Assembly (NCBI GenBank): GCA_015345905.1
Contig: JADDTR010000003.1
Coordinates: 1,178,001-1,242,000, forward strand
DNA length: 64,000 nucleotides
DNA from: Aotearoamyces nothofagi
Lineage: Eukaryota; Ascomycota; Leotiomycetes; Leotiales; Tympanidaceae
Direction of reading: 5' to 3'
The translations under genes and the position numbers were made by a program. The notes under the pieces are model-generated. The model saw only the letters and a program-made list of their open reading frames with translations. It searched no databases and had not been told where the DNA came from. Below are positions 12,802-23,452 of this stretch, piece by piece (position 1 is the stretch's first letter; each line of letters opens with the position of its first letter).

Positions 12802-14728
12802 ATGATGCGCCGCGCAATTGCTAGAGGCGGTCCTGCTGTTACAGCTTACAGCACTGCAGCTCCACTCCGGCGATTGCCAGCAGCGTCTCGAGCCCAGGGC
12901 CCGAAGATCGCAGCTCGCCGGCTTCATGCAATATCAAAACATCTGAGTCCCGTCGCAACTTCTGTTGGTGCACCGCCTTTGCCTTCGACAAAGGACAGCT
13001 TCCCTACAAACCATGCGAAGATCGAAGATGTACAGGATACGCCATACTTTATCGACAACAAGTTCTTGAGGTCACAGACTACGCAATATATTGAACTTCA
13101 TGATCCTGCAACTAATAATCTCGTTACTCGAGTCCCACAGAGTACGGATGAGGAGTTGAATGCTGCGGTGGAGAGTGCTAAGAAGGCATTTCCAGCATGG
13201 AGAGCCACCAGCGTCATTGCTAGACAGCAAATTCTGTTCAGATTCACCCAATTGATTCGTGATAATTGGGATAGATTGGCAGCCTCTATTACACTGGAAC
13301 AGGGTAAGACTTTTGCAGATGCTAGAGGCGATGTTTTGAGAGGTCTACAGGTGGGTCTAATGGTGTACACTCACCGCCAGACTGTCACTAACACCTGCCT
13401 ACCACTAGGTTGCTGAGACCGCTTGTGGAGCGCCTGTTGCATTAACCGGGAAAGTCTTGGAGGTTGCCAAAGATATGGAAACACGCATGTATCGCGAACC
13501 ATTGGGTGTTGTAGCAGCTATTTGCCCTTTCAGTGAGTACAGGAAAGTGACCTGTTTAGTGAACAGCTACCGACGGCAGTTCTTTACTAGACTTTCCAGC
13601 CATGATTCCTCTATGGTCAATCCCCATTGCAACCGTTACTGGAAACTGTCTTATTCTGAAGCCTTCTGAGCGTGATCCTGGAGCAGCCATGATTTTGGCA
13701 GAATTAGCTAAGGAAGCCGGCTTCCCAGAAGGCGTTCTGAATGTTATCCATGGCGCTGCAAAGACCGTCGATTTCATAATTGACAATGAAGATATCAAAG
13801 CGATCAGCTTTGTCGGGAGTAATCGTGCCGGAGAATATATTTTCTCGAGAGGAAGCGCAAAAGGCAAGAGAGTCCAAGCAAACTTAGGCGCCAAGAACCA
13901 TGCAGCCGTCCTACCAGACTGCAATAAGAACCATTTCCTAAACTCTATCGTTGGTGCCGCTTTTGGTGCCGCAGGCCAGCGGTGTATGGCTTTGAGTACT
14001 CTCGTTATGGTTGGGGAATCCAAAGAGTGGCTTCCAGAGCTTGCTACGCTTTCTAAGGGCCTATCAGCAAACGGTGGGTTCGAAAAGGGTGCAGACCTTG
14101 GCCCTGTCATTTCACCACAGTCCAAGGAGAGAATTGAAGAGTTGATTTCTAGTGCCGAAGAGGAAGGTGCAACTATTTTACTTGACGGCAGAGGTTTCAA
14201 GCCTGAAAACCCCTTATATGCCAACGGATACTGGGTTGGGCCCACGATTATAACCAATGTCACCACCTCGATGAAGTGTTATAAAGAAGAGATATTTGGC
14301 CCAGTTCTTGTCTGCTTGAACGTCGATACTCTGGATGAGGCGATTGACTTGATCAATGCTAATGAGTACGGTAACGGCGTAGCCATCTTTACCAAATCCG
14401 GTGCCACGGCCCAATCCTTCCAAAAGAATATCGAAGCCGGGCAAGTCGGCATCAATGTCCCAATTCCGGTCCCTCTTCCAATGTTCTCGTTTACTGGCAA
14501 CAAAAAGTCTATTGCGGGCGGTGGAGCTTCTTACTTCTACGGTATGTGCACGTCTTTGTTGGTTACCAATTTTATGAACCTCCTTTAGAAACTTCTACTA
14601 ACAATTACTTCAAACTAGGCGAAAGCGGTTTAGCGTTCTACACTCAACAGAAAACTGTGACGAGTCTCTGGAAGTCTGAGGATGCAATTGCAACGAAGGC
14701 AGACGTCTCGATGCCAACGCAGAGCTAG
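12802..14728 (+). CDS. Mitochondrial methylmalonate-semialdehyde dehydrogenase (acylating)
   Basis: Exons 12802..13350, 13409..13532, 13591..14541 and 14619..14728 encode 577 aa. This ALDH6 enzyme converts malonate/methylmalonate semialdehyde to acetyl-/propionyl-CoA in valine, pyrimidine and inositol catabolism. An Arg/Ala-rich, acid-free presequence ([10 protein letters not shown]...[12 protein letters not shown]) indicates the mitochondrial matrix. Family marks are [54 protein letters not shown], the catalytic loop [11 protein letters not shown] (Cys about 356), [11 protein letters not shown] and [19 protein letters not shown]. The C-terminal [11 protein letters not shown] is also typical. 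The last intron is 77 nt. Confidence 0.95.
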
Positions 14729-15512
14729 GTGTTTGGAAGATATTGAAATCCGATTGCATAATGACGATGTACTGTACAAATGCATGCGATAGGACACTTC
14801 TATAAAAAGGTTACCATAAGGGCACGTTGTTTTGGATCGGTCCTAGGACTTGATTTGTGTATATGTTGTCCATGGACTCGCTCAGTCTTGTCCTCAGCCT
14901 TGACTGAGCTTGACCCAAGCGTCAAATGAAAACAAACAATGTTTATGCTTGAATACAACCTCTCCTCGCCACAAGATCATATTTAAAACTAGATGCACTA
15001 TTGCAGGATTTTCTGTACCTTTTTACTTGACTATCATAATTTGACTACAATACCCCGCTGTACCCGCCTGTTTTAAGCTTCTTTCGCGTGTGGGGAAATT
15101 AGCTCTCGAACTCCCCGAAGGCCCGATAAGTTTATCGGTCGGATTCTCTACCTTCAGTATTATCATCTACCGGCAAGTGAAAAGAGGTAGATAGCAGCGT
15201 CGCATCCCGTTAAGGTCGACTTCCTAATTTGCACCGATGGTCTGATAATAGTCTCATTCATATAGGTCATGAATCATGTAGAAAAAGAGATCTAACCAGA
15301 ATTGACTTTTGCGCCGGTTACCTTGGGCTGGGATTAGGTTTCAGTATATCGAGGCGCGTTGCCCCAGCAGCTCGTTGCCAGATCATATTCAATACATATG
15401 CAACCTGCACCTGCACCTTCCCACCTCACCCACGTCCAATCCTGTATTGTTCTTCACGTTTCACGTAAATCTACCAGACGAACTTCTTTATACACAAAGG
15501 CATTTCGCGATT
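14729..15512. other. Intergenic, nothing recognised beyond a palindrome
   Basis: 784 bp. It contains one TACTGTAC at 14770-14777 in the 3' flank of the dehydrogenase gene. No gene, RNA or transposon signal is seen. Confidence 0.5.
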
Positions 15513-16114
15513 ATGAGATCTTTCACCATCCTCTTCTCAGTCGCCTTGGCGGCTTTCTCAGTTGTTGCCGAGCTGACTACTAGTACGACTTCCGCTGCAG
15601 TCAGTGGGACGGCTATCACTCCTGCTCAGGCCTCAGAAGCGGCGTGTCTTCAGACTTGTATGCTATACTTTCTCTTTAGGTTTTATAGGATGGTGACTGA
15701 TTGGAGAATGTAGGCGCTTCGGACGATGCTACATGCCAATCCGACTGTGTAGCACTGGCTTCAGGTGTCAACCCAATAGCTGACTGCTCAACTGCATGTG
15801 TAAAAGGTAACGGTACTGCTGCTGACAATCTAGCGTACGAGAACTGCATCGTGGGATGCATTTCAACTGCTTCACCACAAGCGACTGCACTTTCGGTTTC
15901 AAGTTCGGCCACGGTATCTGCGACGGTCACTGGTACGTCTCTAATTGTATTAAAACGTCATTGTTCAATACTGACGTTTGCAGCTTCAGGAAATGCATCG
16001 GGCACTGCGACGGGAACATCGGCTTCGGCGACGAAGAATGCCTCGGACAGTTTACACCTGGGTGCTTCGATGGCGGGGGTGCTGGGGATATTTGCGGCGG
16101 TATTGGCTCTATGA
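15513..16114 (+). CDS. Small cysteine-rich, probably GPI-anchored secreted protein
   Basis: Exons 15513..15657, 15714..15932 and 15984..16114 encode 164 aa. The N-terminal signal peptide is MRSFTILFSVALAAFSVVA. The mature part has eight cysteines arranged as four Cx3C pairs (CLQTC, CQSDC, CSTAC, CIVGC) separated by 6, 12 and 15 residues. A Ser/Thr/Ala-rich stalk with NGT and NAS sequons follows, then a hydrophobic C-terminus (LGASMAGVLGIFAAVLAL) after a small-residue region, as in GPI-attachment signals. It is probably a cell-wall or plasma-membrane surface protein. It is not a CFEM domain: the cysteine spacing differs. Family members occur in many Pezizomycotina without known function. Confidence 0.82.
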
Positions 16115-16284
16115 ACTGTCCGATTTGAAGGCTAATCCTTGGTATACTGATGGGGTAGCGACGGCGCTTGGAGGACGGGTGGGGCATTTGCTGCTTAGGA
16201 TGGTTTCTTGCGTACATATGAATCAAGACTGCAGAATTTGGAACCAACTTTATCTCATGTGCAGTTTCTTATATAACTGCTTGC

Positions 16285-17188
16285 TCACGCTATGTCACTA
16301 AGCCATGGTAGGCCCATCTTCTTCATCTCTACTGCGAGTTGGAAGAGATAATCAAGACTATAAAAATGTTAATATTACATAATCATGGAGCGCCTTCGAC
16401 CGTACATACCTCTCTGCTTGTGTCTTTGCCTTGTGAACTGTTTCACCCCAGACATAGATCCCGTGCCTCCTAACTAATACTGCATATGTATCTGGGTATT
16501 TATCCATTGCTTCTTCTAATGACTCCCTTAAATCTTCTTCGAAGGCTTCGGTAGTGGTCAGCCATTGTCTTCCCGAAACCTGTGGAGCCCATGGATGCAA
16601 AGTACATACGTGTATTCTCAATTATCGGGATCCTAAGAGTGTCATGGTACCCGAGGTTCCCAGTCTTCTGGAACCCTCGGCCAAAGCCTTTGATTTGTTC
16701 GATGTTATTGATCTCAAAGATACCGCTCTTCGGAGTTGGCTCCTGCTCGAGAAGCAAGGTGACGAGGACGGCCCATTGGGAGTGGGTATGAATGCAGCAG
16801 CCAGCGTTGCGCTTGGTGAACGCGGACATGAAGAGAGGAGTGCATTGTGACGGCTTGAAGGAGGGTGGTGACCGGAGGTATATTCGGTGTTTGGGATCTG
16901 TCTGGGCTTTGATCGAGAGTACATAAATGTCTTCGGCAGCCATCAATTCTTTCTGGACACCGGAGGGGGCGAGATACACGAGATCACTATTTACGGTCAG
17001 ACGAGTTACTCGATCAAAGGTGGCCAGTAACCCATAAAGGTGTCTTACTCGTCCCGAATGCTGGCTCCTCCCCCCGTGCCCGTAACCCAACCTAATGACC
17101 AGAACTTCCGGCAGAGCTCTGGAATCAAGTTGGCGGGGTGCTGGCTATCAGCGGACCGGATGAGATGGTCATGGCTGTCTTCTGCCAT
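16285..17188 (-). CDS. MDE1: Methylthioribulose-1-phosphate dehydratase
   Basis: Four exons, complement(16285..16357, 16410..16545, 16610..16986, 17049..17188), encode 241 aa. The enzyme dehydrates 5-methylthioribulose 1-phosphate in methionine salvage. It is a class II aldolase/adducin fold: [27 protein letters not shown], the zinc-binding [16 protein letters not shown] and the later RRHGIYVWG. The C-terminal exon ([17 protein letters not shown]) completes the family end. I chose [12 protein letters not shown] at 17188; an in-frame ATG at 17248 would add 20 residues. The third intron uses an AAG acceptor. A CACGTG site lies about 150 bp upstream. Confidence 0.92.
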
Positions 17189-17909
17189 TTTGCAATCAAG
17201 GTGTGGGAACTTATGTACAGGTTGGCCTGAGAAGAGGTAGCATAGCATACTCCTGGCGATGCGATACTCGCAGAAATTATACGATTACAGATTGCGATTG
17301 CGCAACCAGGACGGGCGATAGCTGTGCAGCACCCACGTGGCCCAACACTGAATCCCCAGCATCCGGCAGAGGAAGTGCAGAGACTTACCGAGTACCTTGG
17401 GCGACTCGTGAATGCACCTACGTGGTGTCCGGGCTCAGGTCCCCGGCCTGGGAGGCAGAGTGATATGTGCTGGCCAGCAGGAATTATCATGGATGGCCCC
17501 CGACGTGCATTTCTAGAAGTCTCTATCTGGCCCAGCAGCCATAACGGTATGGCGGCCGGCACTTTCGAGAGTCTCGCATGGCAGATAACGAGCCTCCGTT
17601 GCGGTGGACGAAATGTGCCTCAGGGCCCTATACAGCCGCAGTCAGTTCGCAAACAGCAGTTTCGTTTCCGCTCGTTAAAGAGCCAGGGCCAGTTGGCAGC
17701 GGGCACGCTCGGTAGGGATGGCCAGGATATCTGGCCTCTTCCACTCTCCGCTCGCATTAGGGTAATACATAAATCCCCCAGCCGCTCACGGTAAAACCGA
17801 CCTTCTCTCAATCCACCGAGCTCTGGAAGCAACGAAAATCCAGTCCCATTCTCCTCAGTTGACAATCCCCCCTTGATTCCCTGATTGACAAGCTTGTCCT
17901 CGTCACGTC
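17189..17909. promoter_or_regulatory. Divergent promoter region of MDE1 and calnexin
   Basis: 721 bp holding both promoters. ACGTG cores occur at 17333-17340 (CCACGTGG), near 17420 (TACGTGG), near 17502 (GACGTG) and at 17903-17910 (TCACGTCA, overlapping the calnexin ATG). CACGTG suits a Cbf1-like factor of sulfur metabolism; TGACGTG-type cores suit bZIP factors such as Hac1. Assignment is inference. Confidence 0.4.
17333..17340. promoter_or_regulatory. CCACGTGG palindrome, candidate Cbf1-like site for MDE1
   Basis: Perfect palindrome containing CACGTG, 145-152 bp upstream of the chosen MDE1 start. In yeasts, CACGTG bound by Cbf1 with Met4/Met28 controls sulfur amino-acid genes. The role here is inferred. 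Confidence 0.35.
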
Positions 17910-19864
17910 ATGCGTTTCAACGCTGCGGCTGTCCTCTCGACAGCTCTGCTGGCCAGCTCTGTCCACGCTGATGCCCAATCTGTCCTCAAGGATGCAGGCT
18001 CTGCTGCATCCAGTATCGCCAGCGATGCGTCTTCAAGCGCCTCCTCTCTGGTCGAGTCTGCCACCAGCGGACCGGAGATCCCAACTTTCACTGTAAGTGC
18101 TTGACGCCGATTGAGTCTGCCCAATGCCCCATTGAAGCTATTGCTGATCTGCTTCAGCCTACCACCATCAAGGCCGACTTCATAGAGCAGTTCACAGATG
18201 ATTGGGAGACCAGATGGAAGCCTTCCCACGCCAAGAAGGACTTGAAAGGCGCAGACAATGCCGACGAGGAGTGGGCGTACGTCGGCGAGTGGGCTGTAGA
18301 GGAGCCACATGTGTATAAGGGCATGGAGGGCGATAAGGGTCTTGTTGTCAAGAACGCTGCTGCTCATCATGCTATCTCAGCAAAATTCCCCAAAAAGATT
18401 GACAACAAGGGAAAGACTCTCGTTGTTCAGTATGAGGTCAAGCTCCAGAGTAAGCTCTCCAAAGTGCTATACGCATATTCATTTTTTTTTATTAAGAGGA
18501 CTTTACTAATTGGCACAGATGGACTCGAGTGTGGTGGTGCTTATCTCAAGCTCCTCAGGGACAATAAGGCTCTGCACCAGGAAGAGTTTTCCAACACCTC
18601 ACCATATGTGATCATGTTTGGTCCCGACAAGTGTGGCCACACCAACAAGGTCCACTTCATCGTCAACCACAAGAACCCAAAGACCGGCGAGTATGAAGAG
18701 AAACACATGAACAGCCCACCAGCTGCCCGGATTACGAAGACCACTGAGCTCTACACTCTGATCGTCCACCCAAATAACACATTCGTCATCAAAATGAACG
18801 GAGAGCAGGTTAAGGAGGGTAGCCTTCTAGAAGATTTCACTCCCGCATTCAATCCAGCAAAGGAGATCGACGACCCAAAAGATACCAAGCCAGATAATTG
18901 GGTTGATGAGTCTAGAATCCCTGACCCAGAGGCGACAAAGCCCGAGGATTGGGATGAGGATGCGCCATTCGAGATTGTTGATGAGGAAGCTACCAAGCCT
19001 GAAGACTGGCTAGAAGACGAACCTCTAACTGTCCCAGACCCAGAGGCTGTAAAGCCTGATGATTGGGAGGACGACGAGGATGGTGACTGGATCGCCCCAA
19101 CCGTTCCTAACCCCAAATGTGATGATGCCTCCGGATGCGGTCCTTGGGAGAAGCCAACGATCAAGAACCCTGCCTACAAGGGCAAGTGGACCGCTCCGTA
19201 TGTAGACAACCCAGCATACAAGGGCGTTTGGGCTCCCAGAAAGATCAAGAACCCAGCCTACTATGAGGACAAGACCCCGTCTAACCTGGAGCCTATTGGA
19301 GCTGTAAGTTAATTATCTTACTATTTATAAGAATAGGGCTAATCGATATTTTAGATTGGGTTCGAGATCTGGACTATGCAAAGCGATATTCTATTTGATA
19401 ACATCTATATTGGTCACTCAATTGAAGATGCCGAGAAATTCGCTGACGAGACCTTCAATGAGAAGCACCCAATCGAACAGTTAGCTGAACTTGCTGAGAA
19501 ACCAAAGGAGAAGGAGAAGCCAAAGTCGCCATCTGATCTCGTGTTCTGGGATTATCCACTTCACTACTTTAAGGAGAAGCTAGATCTTTTCTTGACCATC
19601 GCTCAGAACGATCCTATCGCTGCCATCAAGTTTGTCCCTGAAATAGCAATTGGACTTGGAACCGCCGTCGCCATTCTCCTCTCTATTATTGTTGGTATTG
19701 CTTGCTTCGGTGGCCCCGCAGCTGCGCCCCAGGTTAAGAAGGCTGCTGAGAACGCCAAGGCTTCAGCCGCTGATGCGAAAGAGAAGGTAGTTGATGCTAC
19801 GGCTTCAGCTGTGGACCAGGGCAAGAGTGAGACAACCAAGCGCACTACTCGCAGCAGCACGTAA
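17910..19864 (+). CDS. CNE1: Calnexin, ER lectin chaperone
   Basis: Exons 17910..18092, 18158..18449, 18519..19303 and 19355..19864 encode 589 aa. The signal peptide is [20 protein letters not shown], followed by a serine/alanine-rich linker. The lectin domain includes [27 protein letters not shown] and [11 protein letters not shown]. The P-domain has motif 1 repeats ([39 protein letters not shown]) and motif 2 repeats ([42 protein letters not shown]). The lumenal lectin resumes with [19 protein letters not shown]. One transmembrane helix ([20 protein letters not shown]) and an alanine/lysine-rich cytosolic tail end the protein. It binds monoglucosylated glycoproteins in the ER. Confidence 0.96.
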
Positions 19865-20483
19865 TAGACAGTTAAGCAGGGTTACTATACTAGGAAAAAT
19901 GTAGCGGTAAAGGAATCGACAAGAGTGCAATTGAAGTTCATTTGCATTACTCAAGCCGCAGCAATATAGTCCTGTTAATCATTTCAGGCATTGGAAGACT
20001 GTAACTTAGTTAGGCGCATAAATATGAAGAATGTCTCCCATCATCGGCTTACCGCTCGGTCTATGCATCCGTCCTCCATATCTGCAAGATACTATCCTAA
20101 GCCGTAAATAGTACCTCTAACCTCCTGCCTGTTTCTGACGGTAGAATGTAGTTCGTCTACGGCTAGCTATAGTAAAGGGAGCGTCCCGGTCTGAGGGCTC
20201 AAAGCCAGAATGAGGTTATATACTAGTAAGGTAATAGACAGGATTATGTGGCATACAAGTAATTGGCACCTCGCCAACATTTGAAATCCCTTCACTATGC
20301 ACTGTGAGCACCAGAAAGCTATCAAGATTCAGAATCTGTAGGTGCACACCAGACCGCAAGGCTGAGCAAACGCCTCGCTCTAGCGAAACGCGAGACGCGT
20401 CCACCTAGCACGCGTAGCACCCAAGGGCGATCCTCCTGAAGATCGGGCTTAACAGTCTCTGTCTCACGTAACCTCTTACCAGA
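19865..20483. other. Intergenic between calnexin and DUT1
   Basis: 619 bp. The calnexin 3' flank is AT-leaning; the last 100 bp before DUT1 contain the two MluI boxes described separately. No gene is seen. Confidence 0.5.
20383..20415. promoter_or_regulatory. Cluster of MluI cell-cycle boxes upstream of DUT1
   Basis: Two perfect ACGCGT boxes (20395-20400 and 20410-20415) and an adjoining GCGAAACGCG (20383-20392) lie 69-101 bp before the dUTPase ATG. ACGCGT is the binding site of MBF (Mbp1/Swi6), which drives G1/S transcription of DNA-synthesis genes in yeasts. Use here is inferred. Confidence 0.6.
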
Positions 20484-21237
20484 ATGTCCTCCCCCGTCTC
20501 CAAGCGCATGAAAATTTCCGCGTCAGTTCCCGGATTTGACACCACATGCTACGAAGCTCTGATAGCTAACACGCCTGCTCCAACCGCCTCAACGACCCCA
20601 TCTCCCAACATATTCGACGAGCCCGGAAACCTACCGCAAGTCTCGGCGCCGTTCCCTAGACCCGCCACGAACTTCGACGAGCCATCCAACATGCCGCCGC
20701 CGGTTACGAGAGTCGAGAATGGACCACACCTGCTGATCAAGAGGCTGAGTGAGAAGGCGAGGCTACCGACGAGGGGCAGCGCGTTTGCAGCTGGTTATGA
20801 TATCTATGCGGCCAAGGACACGGTCATTCCTAAGAGGGGCAAGGGCTTGGTTGATACAGATATTAGCATGGCCGTGCCGGCTGGGACTTGTGTGTTGCTC
20901 TCTTCTCTTTAGGGCTTTGACAGTGGTCCTCTCTGAACTGTTATACTAACGACGGGGTTGTTTAGATGGACGCATTGCGCCACGGTCTGGCCTAGCTGCT
21001 AAGCACTTTATTGACACGGGTGCTGGCGTGATCGATGCTGACTACAGAGGCCAGGTCAAGGTCTTGTTGTTCAATCACAGTGATACCGACTTCGAAGTTA
21101 AGGAGGGCGATCGTGTTGCTCAGCTGGTGTTGGAGAGGATTTACACTCCTGAGGTATTGGAGGTGCAGGAGCTACAGGAGAGTGTTAGAGGCGAGGGAGG
21201 CTTTGGAAGCACTGGTGGCTTTGCCAGCGCTGCCTAA
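20484..21237 (+). CDS. DUT1: dUTP pyrophosphatase (dUTPase)
   Basis: Exons 20484..20889 and 20966..21237 encode 225 aa. The intron has a GTGTGT donor and a TATACTAAC branch point. It hydrolyses dUTP to dUMP and PPi. Trimeric dUTPase motifs are in order: AGYDIYAA (1), [10 protein letters not shown] (2), [12 protein letters not shown] with the catalytic Asp (3), [11 protein letters not shown] (4) and the C-terminal [10 protein letters not shown] (5). The first 80 residues are a proline-rich extension with a basic SKRMK near the start, a possible nuclear signal. The extension also holds a duplicated motif, [10 protein letters not shown] and NFDEPSNMP. The core family is about 140 aa, so the extension accounts for the size. 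Confidence 0.95.
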
Positions 21238-21506
21238 ATGGACTAGCCATACTAGCCATCACGAATGATGCTAACATGATAACCATGCGGGTTGGGAAAT
21301 GAACGGGCCATGAAAGGCTGCAATATATCCTAATATAAAGTTTTTAGAAAGACCTCAGAGATAAAAAGCAGTTGTTCTTTTCCAGAAACTCCCGCCTCTC
21401 CTCCCTCCTTGCTATATATGCTTATACAATGAGAATGTCCTCGATCTATACCCAATTTGGCATATGTATTGTACATCGGCATTTTATATCGTAGGTTATT
21501 TCACGA

Positions 21507-22806
21507 CTAATTGCTCTCAGAATTCACCTTCTCTGCTCGGAGCTTCACCTCTGGGTTCCGTAAACACTCCAGGTTCCTTATGAGCCGCACCTCCGCAGCC
21601 TTTGTTATCTTCAGATGCATTATCTTATCTTCGTCAAAGCTCTCTTCTTGCCTTACCATCATATTAGTATTGATCTTTGCAATCTCTTCGTCTCTGCTTA
21701 TCTTCGTCCTCCTCAACACTTCTTGCATGCTTGCCAGTGCCTTTTCCGCTGCCTTAGCGAGAGGCAAGTCTACTGCCTCGACGCTATCATCACTAACCCA
21801 AGAATCTTTCTGGCTCAATCCTTCTACTGAGGAAACTGCTTCACGCAAACGGACCAGCATGAGTGCAGCAAACATATCGCCAGTACCACTGAAAAAGCAA
21901 TCTATTGCTGGGATTTCGATTCTGAAAATTCGTGGGGTAGAGCTGGAGGTTATCGTAGAGCCAACAACAGCAAGAGAGGGTGTAGCGCCCAGGGACGGGA
22001 GTGAAACGGATGTTATTAAGATGTGTGGTGTACGAAATTCGGAATGAATGACCTTGATAGCTTCTGTGAGGGTATCCATGTCTGTAATTTTGACTCCTGA
22101 AAGCCATCTACGAATGACATATATTAACGTTATGTTAGAGATGTATGTTGGGGTCAAAACATACTCTGCTTCATATTGATTTGGGAGTATCAGATCTGCA
22201 TCCCGAATTAATGACTTGTATGCGGGTACCACCTCCTCTGCAACATAAAGCTTGGCATTATCTCCCATAACTGGGTCTAATACCCAGAAAAAACTGCCTG
22301 GCTTCAATGTCGCTTTGAGCTTCAGCTCCCGCGCGATGGAACCAACAGCTTCAACTGCGGCAGCACCAGGAATATAGCCTGACAGCATCATATCGAAATC
22401 ATCGAGGTAGGATTGCTTCAGCCCTTCAAAGAGGTCGGTGATCTCCGCGGCCGATGCTTTGGTGCCTCGAACTTGGCGATATCCCATATGATTGCCTGCA
22501 ACCACAGGTTAGTGATGCCTGGGCAGCTGGAGAATCACGAAGGCATACTATACTGCACAGTATTGAGAGCAGCTACTTCGCATCCTAGCGACTGCATCAC
22601 AAACGCTGCCATTGTATTTCCGACATAGCTGACATTATTTCAGCCGGGATGACTCAGAGACGACGGGGACCTGTGAAACTCACCCAAAGAGGACCTTTGG
22701 GATAGACGTCAGCCTCTTCGTACAAGAATCATGATGGAATTGATCCTACATGACTTGCGACAGCGAGCACGCGTGTCTCGGGCACGACTGGTAAGTCTGT
22801 TGGCAT
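21507..22806 (-). CDS. BUD16: Pyridoxal kinase
   Basis: Five exons, complement(21507..22107, 22165..22495, 22549..22628, 22684..22694, 22750..22806), encode 359 aa. The enzyme phosphorylates pyridoxal, pyridoxine and pyridoxamine (vitamin B6 salvage). Visible features are ETRVLAVASH-VLFG-YVGNTMAAFVMQSLG, ALNTVQYSNHMGYRQVRGTK, FWVLDPVMGDN, LILPNQYEAEWLSGVKI and the ATP/anion-hole motif FFSGTGDMFAALM. The second exon is only 11 nt (VLFG); without it the conserved H-V-x-x-G-Y-V-G-N run is lost and the frame breaks. All four introns are GT-AG and 53-57 nt. The C-terminus (after about 300) is a charged extension. Confidence 0.93.
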
Positions 22807-23452
22807 TGTTGCAAGGGTGCGCAGGTGGCACCCAATGAGAGGATTGATGGCGTGGTTATATGCTATACGGCGACGCTCGTTATGAACATCGACTACAGAT
22901 TCTCACAGTCTTACGCAAGGCCGGGGCAGTTCAACAATCAAGGGGTCACAGCTGTTGAATTGCGGATGTTGTGTGCGAGATATATTATTTTCAGAAATTC
23001 TTATCTCGAGTAAGGCTGTGACGTTGGCGGGCAAGGGTGCGCTTCTGTCCACCCCGCGCTAAACTTCATAGAGCTGCATGCGATCCAATGCAGGGGGGTT
23101 TCTCCACCCAAGGCTGCCGCAACGTGACTCGATTTGAAGAACTGCAGCTTTGAACTGTACGTAGGGACGTCGTTCCCGGCCGCTCGCAGCCTTGTTGCAG
23201 AGAGCAAAATCGCTTATCAGATAACAGTGAACGGTTCCAGAGACAACAACTATTGCATGAACATAGCTTCAAAAGGACTCAAAACCACTCATCAGTTTGT
23301 CGTGGCAAAATTCAAGCAGGGAAACCCGATTTATTCATTTCCTTCATAAAGAGGTGACTGGCTCTAAAATGTGATCCCTGTCCATAAAAGTCAATCCTAC
23401 ACGCCAGCTTCGAATATGCCATGAAAGTCTTTCTGCCGCCGATAACGTTTGT
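22807..23452. other. Intergenic between pyridoxal kinase promoter and PCNA 3' end
   Basis: 646 bp with no supported gene, RNA or repeat. It holds the pyridoxal kinase promoter and the PCNA terminator region. Confidence 0.5.
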
